Shown: positions 32,549 through 41,531 of the stretch, piece after piece
Numbering within the stretch: position 1 is the stretch's first letter
Layout of the letters: the number at the start of each line of letters is the position of its first letter
Assembly: GCA_900609035.2 (NCBI GenBank)
Contig: UXAT02000012.1
Coordinates: 1-64,000 of the forward strand
DNA length: 64,000 nucleotides
Direction: 5' to 3'
Origin: Candidatus Defluviicoccus seviourii
Lineage (GTDB): Bacteria > Pseudomonadota > Alphaproteobacteria > Rhodospirillales > Defluviicoccaceae
The notes under the pieces: generated by a model
Database searches by the model: none
The model's input: only the letters and a program-made list of their open reading frames with translations
Told to the model about the DNA's origin: nothing
Made by a program: the position numbers and the translations under genes

Positions 32549-34348
32549 TTACTCCAACGCCTCCAGCGCATCGATCAGCGCGACGATGACATTGAGACCA
32601 CGCCGCCAGAAGCCAGGATCCGCGGCGTCGAGCCCAAACGGCTGCAGCAGGTCACGATGCCTGAGGCTGCCGCCGGCGCGCAGCATGGCGAAATACTTCT
32701 CGGCAAAACCTGGGTGGCCGTCGCGATAGACTTGGTACAGAGAATTAACGAGGCAGTCCCCAAACGCATAGGCATAGACGTAGAATGGTGAGTGAATGAA
32801 ATGCGGGATATATCCCCAATAAAAACTGTAGTCATTGTCAAATTGCATCGCCGGTCCAAGGCTTTCTTTTTGCACCTTGAGCCAGATTTCGCCTAGGCGT
32901 TCCGCCGAAAGCTCGCCGGATCGCCGCTCGATGTGTACTCGCTCCTCGAATTCATGGAACGCAATCTGGCGGACGACCGTGTTCAGCATGCTCTCGACTT
33001 TGGCCGCCAGCAGCCGGCGCCGCTCCTCGCGGCTGCCGCCATCCTCCAGCAGCGCCTGAAACACCAGCATCTCGCCGAACACCGATGCCGTCTCGGCTAA
33101 GGTCAGCGGCGTGTCGGCAAGGAGCGCGCCCTGGTTGGCGGCCATGACCTGGTGCACGCCGTGGCCGAGCTCGTGCGCGAGCGTCATCACGTCGCGTGGC
33201 CGGCCGTAGAAGTTGAGCAGGATGTAGGGGTGCGCTGAGGGCACCACCGGATGGCAGAAGGCGCCTGAGTCCTTGCCCGGCCGCGGGCCGGCATCGATCC
33301 AGCCTTCGTCGAAGAATCGGCCGCCGATCGCAGCCATCTGCGGATGAAAGCCGCCGAAGGCCTTCAGCACGATCGTCTTCGCCTCGATCCAGCTGAACTG
33401 CCGGTTGTCGGCACCGGGCAGCGGCGCGTTACGGTCCCAGTAATCGAGGGTATCGCGTCCGAACCAGCGTGCCTTCAGGTGGTAGTAGCGGTGGGCAAGA
33501 TCAGCGTAGGCATCGCGAATCGCGCTCACCAGCGCATCGACAACCTCATCCTCGACCCTGTTGGCGAGGTTGCGGAAGGCGACCGGATGCGGATAGGCGC
33601 GCCAGCGGTCCTCGATCTCCTTGTCCTTGGCGAGCGTGTTGACGACCAGCGACAAAACGCGGACGTTGTCCTTGAGCCCCTTGCCGATCGCATGCGCCGC
33701 GCTGCGACGGACCGCCGGATCGGTATTGTCGAAGCAGTTGAGCGCGTCTGCCAGCGTCAGCGCCTTGCCACCGACGTCAAAGCGCATGCCGGATAGCGTC
33801 TGGTCGAACAGTCGCACCCAGGCGCTGGCACCGGTGACACTTTTCTCGTGCAGGATCCTTTCGACGTCATCGGCGAGCTGGTGCGGACGAAAGATCCGCT
33901 GATCGCGCACCCAAGGCGCGTAGCGGTCAGCCGGTGCGACGGCGAGCTGCCGCCCGACGGTTTCGTCGTCAAGGCGATTGAGCTCAAGGGTGAAGAACAG
34001 CGTCTCGGTGGAGACCGAATTGAAGCGCTCCTCGATATCCTGCAGGAAGCGCCCACGCTCGGGATCGCTCATGTCGCCGGCAAACCGGAGCTGGGCGTAT
34101 GCCGTCACCCGGCACAAGCCCTCGACGATCGCTTCGTAGGCCATGATTGCGGTCCCCAGCTCCGCACCGCTCAGATCCGCGAGCTTGCCGGCGTAACGGC
34201 CGTGGAATGCTTTCGCCGCACGCTCAGCAGCATCCAGATCGGCGGCAATGCGGGGGTCTTCCGGGCCTGCGTAAAGGTGGGAAAGGTCCCACACCGGCAA
34301 TTCGGCTTCGACCCGCTGCGGGCCGTCGGCGGGGTGTACAATCGACAT
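32549..34348 (-). CDS. pepF: Oligoendopeptidase F (M3 metallopeptidase)
   Basis: 599 residues, the usual length. The zinc motif HELGHGVHQ is at about residue 390, with the third ligand Glu in LAETASVFGE about 25 residues on. Helical N-terminal domain as in the PepF/M3 family. Cytoplasmic degradation of oligopeptides. It is head to head with the acyl-CoA synthetase at 34439 (90-bp gap). Confidence 0.93.
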   Translation of the reverse strand: MSIVHPADGPQRVEAELPVWDLSHLYAGPEDPRIAADLDAAERAAKAFHGRYAGKLADLSGAELGTAIMAYEAIVEGLCRVTAYAQLRFAGDMSDPERGRFLQDIEERFNSVSTETLFFTLELNRLDDETVGRQLAVAPADRYAPWVRDQRIFRPHQLADDVERILHEKSVTGASAWVRLFDQTLSGMRFDVGGKALTLADALNCFDNTDPAVRRSAAHAIGKGLKDNVRVLSLVVNTLAKDKEIEDRWRAYPHPVAFRNLANRVEDEVVDALVSAIRDAYADLAHRYYHLKARWFGRDTLDYWDRNAPLPGADNRQFSWIEAKTIVLKAFGGFHPQMAAIGGRFFDEGWIDAGPRPGKDSGAFCHPVVPSAHPYILLNFYGRPRDVMTLAHELGHGVHQVMAANQGALLADTPLTLAETASVFGEMLVFQALLEDGGSREERRRLLAAKVESMLNTVVRQIAFHEFEERVHIERRSGELSAERLGEIWLKVQKESLGPAMQFDNDYSFYWGYIPHFIHSPFYVYAYAFGDCLVNSLYQVYRDGHPGFAEKYFAMLRAGGSLRHRDLLQPFGLDAADPGFWRRGLNVIVALIDALEALE

Positions 34349-34438
34349 CGCGATTCCTCCTTGGAGCAGGCTCCCTTATAAGGAACCCCAGCAGGGGCGA
34401 CAACCGCCGCCCTGGAAACGGACGGGACCCGCCGCATC

Positions 34439-36226
34439 ATGCCGATGCCCGATTGGCAGAACCTGGTGGTGATGTTCTTCGATCAGGCCGCACGCCAGGG
34501 CGAGCATCCCTTCCTCTGGCGTAAGCGCCAAGGCCGGTACGAGCCCCAGACTTGGCGCGAGGTTGCCGCCCGCGTGACCTCGCTTGCCCGCGGCCTCATC
34601 GGTCTCGGCGTCACGAAGGGCGAGCGGATCGTACTCGTTGCCGAGAACCGCCCGGCGTGGCTCATCGCCGACGTCGGCATCATGGCGGCCGGCGCGATCA
34701 CTGTTCCCGCCTACACGACGAACACCGAAGCCGATCACCTGCACGTGCTTCGCAACACCGAGGCTTGCGGCGTTATCGTCTCGACCCGGCGCATCGCGGC
34801 TCCGCTGTTGCGCGCCGCGGCGCAGTGCCCCTTCATCCGCTTCATCATCTCCATCGAGGAGCTACAGCCTCCAACGGAGCCGGGTGCTCCGCTCTACACG
34901 TGGCAAGACGTGATCGCGCGCGGAGACACGCATCATGCGAATATCGTTGCCGAAGCGAAGGCGATCAAGCCCACCGATCCCGCCTGCATCATTCACACGT
35001 CGGGTACGGGCGGGCTGCCGAAGGGCGTCGTGCTTCCGCACCAAGCCATCCTGCACAATTGCCGCGCCGGCGGCGAGGTGCTGTCGGAAATCAGCAGCGG
35101 CGAGAACGTCTTCCTCTCGTTGTTGCCGCTATCGCATGCTTATGAGCACACCGTCGGCCAGTTCCTGCCGATGGCCTTAGGCGCGCAGATCTATTACGCG
35201 GAGGGCATCGAAAAACTGGCACTCAATATCCGCGAGGCGCGGCCGACGCTGATTTCGGCGGTACCGCGCTTTTATGAGCTGATGCGCCAGCGCATCACGG
35301 CCGAAGCACACAAGGCGGGCGGATGGCGGGAGAAGCTGTTCCGGGCGACGCTTGCAATCGGCCGCAAGCGCTACGAAGCGAAGCACGACCTCGCGCTTGG
35401 CGAGCGCTTGGCGGATGGAGTGCTCGACGTCCTTGTCCGCCGGTCGATCCGCGCACGTTTTGGCAGCCGGCTGCGGGCGATGGTCAGTGGCGGCGCGCCG
35501 CTCAATCCGGAGGTCGGGTTGTTCTTCGTCGCGCTCGGGTTGCCGGTCTACCAGGGCTTTGGCCAAACCGAGGCGGCGCCGCTCATCAGCGTCAACCGGG
35601 CCGGCAGTCTGAAGGTCGACACCGTGGGGCCGCCGCTCAAGGATGTTGAGGTCCGCATCGCTGACGACGGCGAGATCCTGGTCCGCGGCCCGATGGTCAT
35701 GCTCGGCTACTGGCGCAACGACGAAGCGACCCGGGCTACAATCCGCGATGGCTGGCTGCATACCGGCGACATCGGCCGGCTGGATGAGGATGGCCAACTC
35801 GTCATTCGGGATCGCAAGAAGGACATCATCATCAATTCCGGCGGCGACAACATCTCCCCGGCGCGGATCGAAGGCCTCCTCACCCAGCAACCGGAGATCG
35901 CGCAAGCCTTTGCCTCTGGCGACCGCCGCTCCCACCTCGTGGCTCTTCTGGTGCCGGAGGAAGGCTGGATGCATGCATGGGCGCGGGCGGCCGGCAAGCC
36001 GCGCAACGCCAACGTGCTTGCGAACGATCCCGATTTTCTCGCCGCCATGCGGGCCGCAGTCGATCGCGCCAACGCCGGGCTGTCGGTGATCGAGAAGGTC
36101 CGCCGCTTCGCCGTAACGGCAAATGCGTTTTCGACCGAAAACGGCCAGATGACGCCGACCCTGAAGCTGCGCCGGCACGTCATCCAGACCTCCTACCGCG
36201 ATCTCCTCGACAGCCTGTACGACTGA
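34439..36226 (+). CDS. Long-chain acyl-CoA synthetase (AMP-forming)
   Basis: 595 residues of FadD15-type ANL ligase. A3 motif IIHTSGTGGLPKGVV, SLLPLSHAYEHT, GFGQTEAAPLIS, LHTGDIGRLDEDGQL and RKKDIIINSGGDNISP. The C-terminal Lys of this subgroup lies in the TLKLRR region. Activates fatty acids to acyl-CoA; chain length is not readable from sequence. Confidence 0.9.
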   Translation: MPMPDWQNLVVMFFDQAARQGEHPFLWRKRQGRYEPQTWREVAARVTSLARGLIGLGVTKGERIVLVAENRPAWLIADVGIMAAGAITVPAYTTNTEADHLHVLRNTEACGVIVSTRRIAAPLLRAAAQCPFIRFIISIEELQPPTEPGAPLYTWQDVIARGDTHHANIVAEAKAIKPTDPACIIHTSGTGGLPKGVVLPHQAILHNCRAGGEVLSEISSGENVFLSLLPLSHAYEHTVGQFLPMALGAQIYYAEGIEKLALNIREARPTLISAVPRFYELMRQRITAEAHKAGGWREKLFRATLAIGRKRYEAKHDLALGERLADGVLDVLVRRSIRARFGSRLRAMVSGGAPLNPEVGLFFVALGLPVYQGFGQTEAAPLISVNRAGSLKVDTVGPPLKDVEVRIADDGEILVRGPMVMLGYWRNDEATRATIRDGWLHTGDIGRLDEDGQLVIRDRKKDIIINSGGDNISPARIEGLLTQQPEIAQAFASGDRRSHLVALLVPEEGWMHAWARAAGKPRNANVLANDPDFLAAMRAAVDRANAGLSVIEKVRRFAVTANAFSTENGQMTPTLKLRRHVIQTSYRDLLDSLYD

Positions 36227-36477
36227 TCGTCCCCCTTTCGACCTCCTCCTCCTGCAACAGAGTCAAGCCCGTTACCTCCTCCTGACCGGCCCTAGTGACG
36301 CCAGTCACTGAGACCGTTTGAGCCAGGGCGCATGCTGCGTGACTGACGAAGTGACGTATTGGCCAGCCGAAGCATGAGCCGCGGTCGATGACAAGCAAAT
36401 CTCTCAGCGACGATGTGCAGCGCGACCGCGACAACGACCGTGCAGGGCGGCAGCAGGGACAGAGCGGGAGACCGTCG

Positions 36478-37560
36478 ATGACGGGCGACGAGGGGCCGGA
36501 GGATGGAACCGTGGGTGAGCGAGAGAATCGCACGATTGACGCTGCCAATGACGAGAGGTACCTGCGCGCCGAGGTCATTTCCCGCCTGCGCGGCCAGCTC
36601 TCGCTGATGCGGGCTCAGGTCGGGCGGCTGCAGCAGGCGCTCAACCAGGCGGAGAACCTGCGCTCGGCAGCGCGCGACCGCCTGCAGAGCCTGCGCGGCA
36701 CGACCGAACGCCTGGAGCAGGCGCTGCGGATGGAGGAAGCGGCCCAGCAGGCGCCGCGAGCCGACGTCTCCGCCGCCACCGATGAGGACTCGTCCGCGGA
36801 GCCGTCCTGGCAGCCGGTCACGATGACCAACGGTCAGCAGAAGAACCACTTGGTCCGCGTCGATCTGCGCGAACAGCACATCCATGCGCTGCTTGTTTCC
36901 GGCGTGCTGTCCATTCGCGATGTCGACAACGCTGCCAAGGTCGGCCAGGTCGTGCAGGCCCTGCTCGATCGCTGGGCGGAACAGTACGGCACCCGCGAGG
37001 TCGCCCAGCCGGCGGCTCAGGCTGCCCGCGACCGACGCGGTACCCAAGAGCGCCGCCACACCGGGCCACGTGCCAACTGCCTCTTGAGCTACGTGAACGG
37101 AACGCCGTTCGACCGCCGGCAGCAGGACGAGCGCCGCCACGGCCCCGACGGCAGCGTAATGGCCCGCCGCTTGCCGTCCCGTGAACCGGCCACGGCAGCC
37201 GCCGCGGCAGTTTCGCTCGAAGGTGCCACCAGCGGCACCGTCGTTCGTCTCGATGATCTGCGGGCGCGGGCGGAGGCGTCACTGCGCCGGCCGCGGCGGC
37301 CGATCCGCACCGACGACGAAAGTGAAGCCGGCTCAACGGCCCCGATCGTGCTGTTTCCGTTGGCGCACAGCGAGGTCAAAGGCGTAGAGGGCGAGCCCGC
37401 ACCAGATGCAGATGAAGCTTGCGAGCGTCGCTCCGGCAACGGGCTCCTGATAGGCGAAGGCCGCGAGCAGGAACTGGCCGCTCGGGGTGATGAACTGCAG
37501 GAGCCCCAGCATTGCGAGCGGGATCCTGCGCGCAGCAGCGACGAAGAGGATGAGCGGTAG
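36478..37560 (+). CDS. Coiled-coil protein of unknown function overlapping rarD
   Basis: 360 residues from ATG 36478 (GGGAG seven bases before; ATG 36388 would add 30 low-complexity residues). Residues about 30-90 form a coiled coil (LRAEVISRLRGQLSLMRAQV), about 130-170 a helical domain (RVDLREQHIHALLVSGVL, AKVGQVVQALLDRWAEQ), then a polar disordered tail. The last 228 bp run antisense to rarD and look non-conserved, so the original stop may have been lost. The competing minus frame 36292-37140 has no recognisable domain. Function unknown. Confidence 0.55.
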   Translation: MTGDEGPEDGTVGERENRTIDAANDERYLRAEVISRLRGQLSLMRAQVGRLQQALNQAENLRSAARDRLQSLRGTTERLEQALRMEEAAQQAPRADVSAATDEDSSAEPSWQPVTMTNGQQKNHLVRVDLREQHIHALLVSGVLSIRDVDNAAKVGQVVQALLDRWAEQYGTREVAQPAAQAARDRRGTQERRHTGPRANCLLSYVNGTPFDRRQQDERRHGPDGSVMARRLPSREPATAAAAAVSLEGATSGTVVRLDDLRARAEASLRRPRRPIRTDDESEAGSTAPIVLFPLAHSEVKGVEGEPAPDADEACERRSGNGLLIGEGREQELAARGDELQEPQHCERDPARSSDEEDER

Positions 37561-38250
37561 CGCCGTCACCGGCCCTGACACAACGAGGAGCACTTGCAGC
37601 CAAGCGGCGGGCAGCGTTCCCGCCGCCGGGCCGAATGGATCCGCCACCAACGCGAGATAGATCGTTGCCAGCGGCGCCAGCAGGGCCGCCTCGATGAACA
37701 AGCCTTCGACCGCGTCGACCGTCGTCGTCTTGCGCATCAAACCATAGAAGGCAAAGCTGAGCGCGAGCGTTATCCCGATCCACGGCACCGTGCCGCTCGC
37801 CGCCACCCGATAGGCAATGCCGATCCCAGCAAGCCCGACTGCGATCCACTCCCGCCGCCGCAGCCGCTCCCCCAGCACGACGACGCCGAGAGCGACGCTC
37901 ACCAGCGGGCTGATGAAGTAGCCGAAGCTCGCATCGAGGACGCGCGCACGCTCCACGGCGACGATGAAGATGCCCCAGTTGAGAGCGATCATCAGGCTGG
38001 ACAGCGCAAGCCGGCCCATCAAGGGACGGTCGCGGAGGGTTGTTCGCACGCGACGCCAGTTCCGTTTCAGCGTCAGAACCAGGGCCAGGAAGACCATCGA
38101 CCAGACGATGCGGTGCGCCAGCACCGTCAGCGCCGCGACCTCGCCGACCACCTTGAAGTAAATCGGAAACAGGCCCCAGATCGTGTACGCGCCGACGCCC
38201 ATGAGGAGGCCGAACGGCACTCCTCTGCCGGGGGTCGGACCAGGCGTCAC
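37333..38250 (-). CDS. rarD: RarD-type EamA/DMT transporter
   Basis: 305 residues with about ten transmembrane helices. GTG 38250 overlaps the pyruvate kinase stop (GTGA). RarD marks: GAYTIWGLFPIYFK, HRIVWSMVFL, NWGIFIVAVERARVLDASFGYFI-type region, and GLLQFITPSGQF. Substrate is unproven in the family (chloramphenicol sensitivity association only). The 3' end overlaps the plus-strand coiled-coil gene by 228 bp. Confidence 0.88.
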   Translation of the reverse strand: MTPGPTPGRGVPFGLLMGVGAYTIWGLFPIYFKVVGEVAALTVLAHRIVWSMVFLALVLTLKRNWRRVRTTLRDRPLMGRLALSSLMIALNWGIFIVAVERARVLDASFGYFISPLVSVALGVVVLGERLRRREWIAVGLAGIGIAYRVAASGTVPWIGITLALSFAFYGLMRKTTTVDAVEGLFIEAALLAPLATIYLALVADPFGPAAGTLPAAWLQVLLVVSGPVTALPLILFVAAARRIPLAMLGLLQFITPSGQFLLAAFAYQEPVAGATLASFICIWCGLALYAFDLAVRQRKQHDRGR

Positions 38251-39674
38251 CCCGTCTCCTCCGGGATTTCGACAATGTGCAACAGATTGGTGTGACCCGG
38301 CATCGGCAGCGGCAGACCGGCCATCACCACCAACCGCGCCCCGGGATGAGCAAGACCGAGCGCGCGTGCGCACACGATGGCCGCGGCAAGCGCCGGCTCA
38401 TAATCCGCAAAGATGGGAAGCTCACGCGGCTGCACGCCCCACACCAGCGCTAGATTGCGAGCGACGGCGGCGGACGGCGTGAGCGCCAGGATCGGCACCG
38501 CCGGCCGCTCCCGCGCCGCGCGCAGGGCCGTTGTGCCGCCGGTCGTCAGGGTGACGATGGCAGCCGCACCGATGGTGGCGGCAACATCTCGAGCGGCGGC
38601 CGAAACCGCGTCTGACTCCGTCGTTTCCGGCACGACCTCATGGCCATTGCCGCGGTTGCGGCAGATGTGGTCGTGCTCGGCCTTGCGGATGATCTTGTCC
38701 ATAATCGTCACCGCTTCGACCGGATAGCGGCCGGCCGCCGTTTCGCCCGACAGCATGACCGCGTCGACACTCTCATAGACGGCGTTCGCCACGTCCGAGG
38801 CCTCGGCCCGGGTCGGCGCCGGCGCGTTCAGCATCGATTCCAGCATCTGGGTTGCGATGATGACCGGCTTGCCCGCCGATCGGCAGGCACGGACGATCCG
38901 CTTCTGCAACACCGGCACTTCTTCCGCTGGCACCTCAACGCCAAGATCGCCGCGCGCGACCATCACGGCGTCCGCCAGAGCGACGATCGAAAGCAGGTGA
39001 TCGATCGCCGAAGGCTTCTCCAGTTTGACGATCAGTTGCGCGCGGCCGCCGATGAGCGCGCGCGCTTCCGCAACGTCCTCGGGCCGCTGCACGAAAGAGA
39101 GCGCAATCTGATCGATGCCGGCATCGAGCGCCCATTGAAGGTCCCGGCGGTCCTTGGGTGTGAGCGTCGAGATCGGCAGCAGCACACCAGGCAGGTTGAT
39201 CCCCTTGCGATCCGAAAGCACGCCGCCGACGATGACGCGGGTCTCGGCGTAATCGGAACCGCATGCGGTCACTTCCAAGCGGACCCGGCCGTCGTCCAAC
39301 AGCAGGGCGGCACCGGGTTCGAGCGCGGCAAACACCTCGGCATGCGGCAGCGGCGCCCGGCGCGCATCCCCCGGCGCGTCACCGAGATCGAGCCGGAACG
39401 GCGTTCCGGCTGCAAGTGCGACCGGCCCGTCCGCGAACGTGCCAAGCCGCAGCTTTGGTCCCTGCAGGTCGGCAAAGACGCCGATCGGGCGGCCCAAGCG
39501 GGCGCCAAGGTCACGGATCAACCGCAGCCGGGCGGCGTGCTCATCCCACGTCCCGTGGCTGAAGTTGAGCCGGAAAACGTTGGCGCCGGCCTGGAGCAGG
39601 CGGCTGATGACGGCCTCGCTCGAGGACTGAGGCCCCAAGGTGGCAACGATCTTGGTCTGGCGGCAGGCGTTCAT
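38247..39674 (-). CDS. pyk: Pyruvate kinase
   Basis: 475 residues. Last step of glycolysis: PEP + ADP to pyruvate + ATP. Motifs: TKIVATLGPQS, RLNFSHGTWDEH, FADLQGPKLRLG, IVKLEKPSAIDHL (active-site Lys and Glu), VARGDLGVEVP, ATQMLESML, SGETAAGRYPVEAV. The C-terminal allosteric domain is complete. Coupled to rarD by a 4-bp overlap. Confidence 0.96.
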   Translation of the reverse strand: MNACRQTKIVATLGPQSSSEAVISRLLQAGANVFRLNFSHGTWDEHAARLRLIRDLGARLGRPIGVFADLQGPKLRLGTFADGPVALAAGTPFRLDLGDAPGDARRAPLPHAEVFAALEPGAALLLDDGRVRLEVTACGSDYAETRVIVGGVLSDRKGINLPGVLLPISTLTPKDRRDLQWALDAGIDQIALSFVQRPEDVAEARALIGGRAQLIVKLEKPSAIDHLLSIVALADAVMVARGDLGVEVPAEEVPVLQKRIVRACRSAGKPVIIATQMLESMLNAPAPTRAEASDVANAVYESVDAVMLSGETAAGRYPVEAVTIMDKIIRKAEHDHICRNRGNGHEVVPETTESDAVSAAARDVAATIGAAAIVTLTTGGTTALRAARERPAVPILALTPSAAVARNLALVWGVQPRELPIFADYEPALAAAIVCARALGLAHPGARLVVMAGLPLPMPGHTNLLHIVEIPEETG

Positions 39675-39867
39675 GCGGCGGACCTTAGCCAGGACGGAGA
39701 GGTGTCGCCAGCGCCACGTGCTGAAGCCGAGCCGACTCGCCCGAACGGGCCGACATTTCCGTGCAATTGCCGCCAGCGCCGTCTAGTGTGCGGAGAGCGC
39801 TCCCCCTCATTCATCTTGGGCCAAGCGTTGCCGACGGCCCAGTCCCTTGAAGAGAAGGCTTCCCCCG

Positions 39868-40404
39868 ATGATCCTCACCAAGAGCCTGATCGGCTTCGTG
39901 ATCGCCCTCGCGCTCACCACGCGCGCGGAGGCGGCGCCCGATCCCGAAAACACGCTCTATATGCAGCTCAAGGGCGGCCGCGTCGTCATTCAGCTTCGCC
40001 CCGACCTGGCGCCCAAGCATGTCGCCCGCATCAAGGAGCTGACGCGACAGAAGTTTTACGACGGCCTCGTCTTTCATCGCGTCATCGACGGCTTCATGGC
40101 GCAGGGCGGCGATCCCAAGGGCACCGGCACCGGCGGGTCGGGCGTCAATCTGCCGGCCGAATTCTCCTCGGCCCCGTTCGTGCGCGGCACGCTCGGCATG
40201 GCGCGCTCGGCCAATCCCAACAGCGCCGACTCGCAGTTCTTCATCTGCTTCGCGCCGGCACCGCACCTGAACAAGCAGTACACGGTGTGGGGCCAGGTGA
40301 TCGAAGGCATGGAATTTGTCGACGCCTTAAAGCGCGGCGAGCCGCCGTCGCAACCTGATCGCATCCTCACGATGCGGGTCGCGGCCGACGCTGATAAGCA
40401 GTAG
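39868..40404 (+). CDS. Exported cyclophilin-type peptidyl-prolyl isomerase
   Basis: 178 residues from ATG 39868 with AGAAGG nine bases before. Signal peptide about residues 1-22 (cut near AEA). Cyclophilin core: YDGLVFHRVIDGFMAQGG, GTGTGGSG, GMARSANPNSADSQFFI. Catalyses proline isomerisation during periplasmic folding. Stands as a single gene between pyk and the minus-strand lipoprotein genes. Confidence 0.92.
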   Translation: MILTKSLIGFVIALALTTRAEAAPDPENTLYMQLKGGRVVIQLRPDLAPKHVARIKELTRQKFYDGLVFHRVIDGFMAQGGDPKGTGTGGSGVNLPAEFSSAPFVRGTLGMARSANPNSADSQFFICFAPAPHLNKQYTVWGQVIEGMEFVDALKRGEPPSQPDRILTMRVAADADKQ

Positions 40405-40433
40405 CGTGTGCCTGCTGCCCTTGCAGTGAAGGG

Positions 40434-40817
40434 TCAGTTGCCGCTTGCGATGAGCGGCTCGCAGGCCGTCATTTCGGTGCCCGGGCGGACGATCAAGTGC
40501 GCCCGGCCGTCGGCGGCAACGGTGAGCCGCATCGTGCCGTCGCTGTAGACCTCGCCCGCCCGGCTCGCGCCGGCGCGTTTCAGCGTGTAGCGGTCCTCGC
40601 CAAGCTCGACCACCGCGTGCCGGGCCGCGGTGTCGATGACGGCGCGGAAACTCAAGCCATCCTCACAGCGGTAATAGATGCTCTGACCATAAAAACCGCC
40701 GCTCGGCAGCGAGACGGTGCCGCCCCTGCCGCCGCCATTGCACCCTGCCATCAGTGTCCCCACTGCCAGGCTGAGAAAAACGCGCTTCAGTGTCGTCCGT
40801 CCCCGGTTTCCCCGCAC
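40434..40817 (-). CDS. MliC-family lysozyme-inhibitor lipoprotein
   Basis: 127 residues from GTG 40817. Lipobox LMAGC gives a lipid-anchored mature protein. The MliC core is seen: YYRCEDGLSFRAV, AVVELGEDRYTLKR, GEVYSDGTMRL, and a C-terminal Cys pair partner in MTACEP. MliC proteins inhibit C-type lysozyme at the cell surface. Last gene of the minus-strand series argJ-mutT-entericidin-mliC. Confidence 0.82.
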   Translation of the reverse strand: MRGNRGRTTLKRVFLSLAVGTLMAGCNGGGRGGTVSLPSGGFYGQSIYYRCEDGLSFRAVIDTAARHAVVELGEDRYTLKRAGASRAGEVYSDGTMRLTVAADGRAHLIVRPGTEMTACEPLIASGN

Positions 40818-40830
40818 GGCAACACGCTCC

Positions 40831-41010
40831 CTACTTCACCGAATCCTGGATCTTCTCGCCGGCCTTCTCGACACCCTTGCCGACACTCTCGACATTATCC
40901 TTCGTGTCGTGCTTGACCCCGCTCCACGTCTCCGAGCATGCGGTTGTGGCAAGCACGAAACCGAGGGCGATACAGGCACACACGGCGCCGTTAACGATCC
41001 TGAGCCTCAT
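40831..41010 (-). CDS. Entericidin-like small lipoprotein (59 aa)
   Basis: ATG 41010 is preceded by GGGAAAGAA. The signal peptide ends in lipobox TTAC at Cys25. The 35-residue mature part is polar and repetitive (SGVKHDTKDNVESVGKGVEK), as in EcnA/EcnB entericidins, with an antidote- or bacteriolysis-linked role in the family. It lies 13 bp before mliC. Confidence 0.82.
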   Translation of the reverse strand: MRLRIVNGAVCACIALGFVLATTACSETWSGVKHDTKDNVESVGKGVEKAGEKIQDSVK

Positions 41011-41072
41011 CGTCGTGTTCTTTCCCTTTCGTTGGCCTCAACCGTTACGGAAGCTGCGCCCAACATCACAGC

Positions 41073-41531
41073 TTAGAGGAAATCGCGCAAGAACGCGATC
41101 AGCGGCCGATCGGCAGCCGGCATCGGCAGCGCTGCCATGGCCAGCGGCAGCACCCACTTCAGCTGTTGATGCGCGAGTGGCTGCGGTGTCCCGCGCCAGA
41201 CCCGGCAAACGTAAAGCGGCATCAACAGATGGAAGTCCGCATAAGCGTGAGAGGCGAAGGTGAGCGGCGCCAGGCAGCTCTCCGAGATGTCAACCGCCAG
41301 CTCTTCCTTCAGTTCACGCACCACGGCCGCTTCCGGCGTCTCGTCGGCGTTAAGCTTGCCGCCGGGAAACTCCCACAAGCCTGCCATCGCCTTCCCGGCC
41401 GGGCGCTGGCCCAGGAGAACACGGCCGTCGGCGTCGACCAGCGCCACCGCAACAACCAGCAAGAGCGGTCCGGCGGCTGCCGCCCTCTGTTGCACCGTGA
41501 GGCAGCTCGGATCAGGACCGGTAATCGGCAT
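41073..41531 (-). CDS. mutT: MutT-type Nudix pyrophosphohydrolase
   Basis: 152 residues. The Nudix box is complete (GGKLNADETPEAAV then RELKEEL), preceded by GLWEFPGG as in MutT. It hydrolyses 8-oxo-dGTP to keep it out of DNA. The start lies 20 bp inside the end of argJ, an arrangement seen in many alphaproteobacteria. Confidence 0.92.
   Translation of the reverse strand: MPITGPDPSCLTVQQRAAAAGPLLLVVAVALVDADGRVLLGQRPAGKAMAGLWEFPGGKLNADETPEAAVVRELKEELAVDISESCLAPLTFASHAYADFHLLMPLYVCRVWRGTPQPLAHQQLKWVLPLAMAALPMPAADRPLIAFLRDFL

Noticed and set aside
36292..37140. 282-residue minus-strand frame
   Set aside because: Arg/Leu-rich without recognisable domain; the plus-strand frame has a plausible coiled coil and a helical domain. 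Kept as the alternative for that locus.
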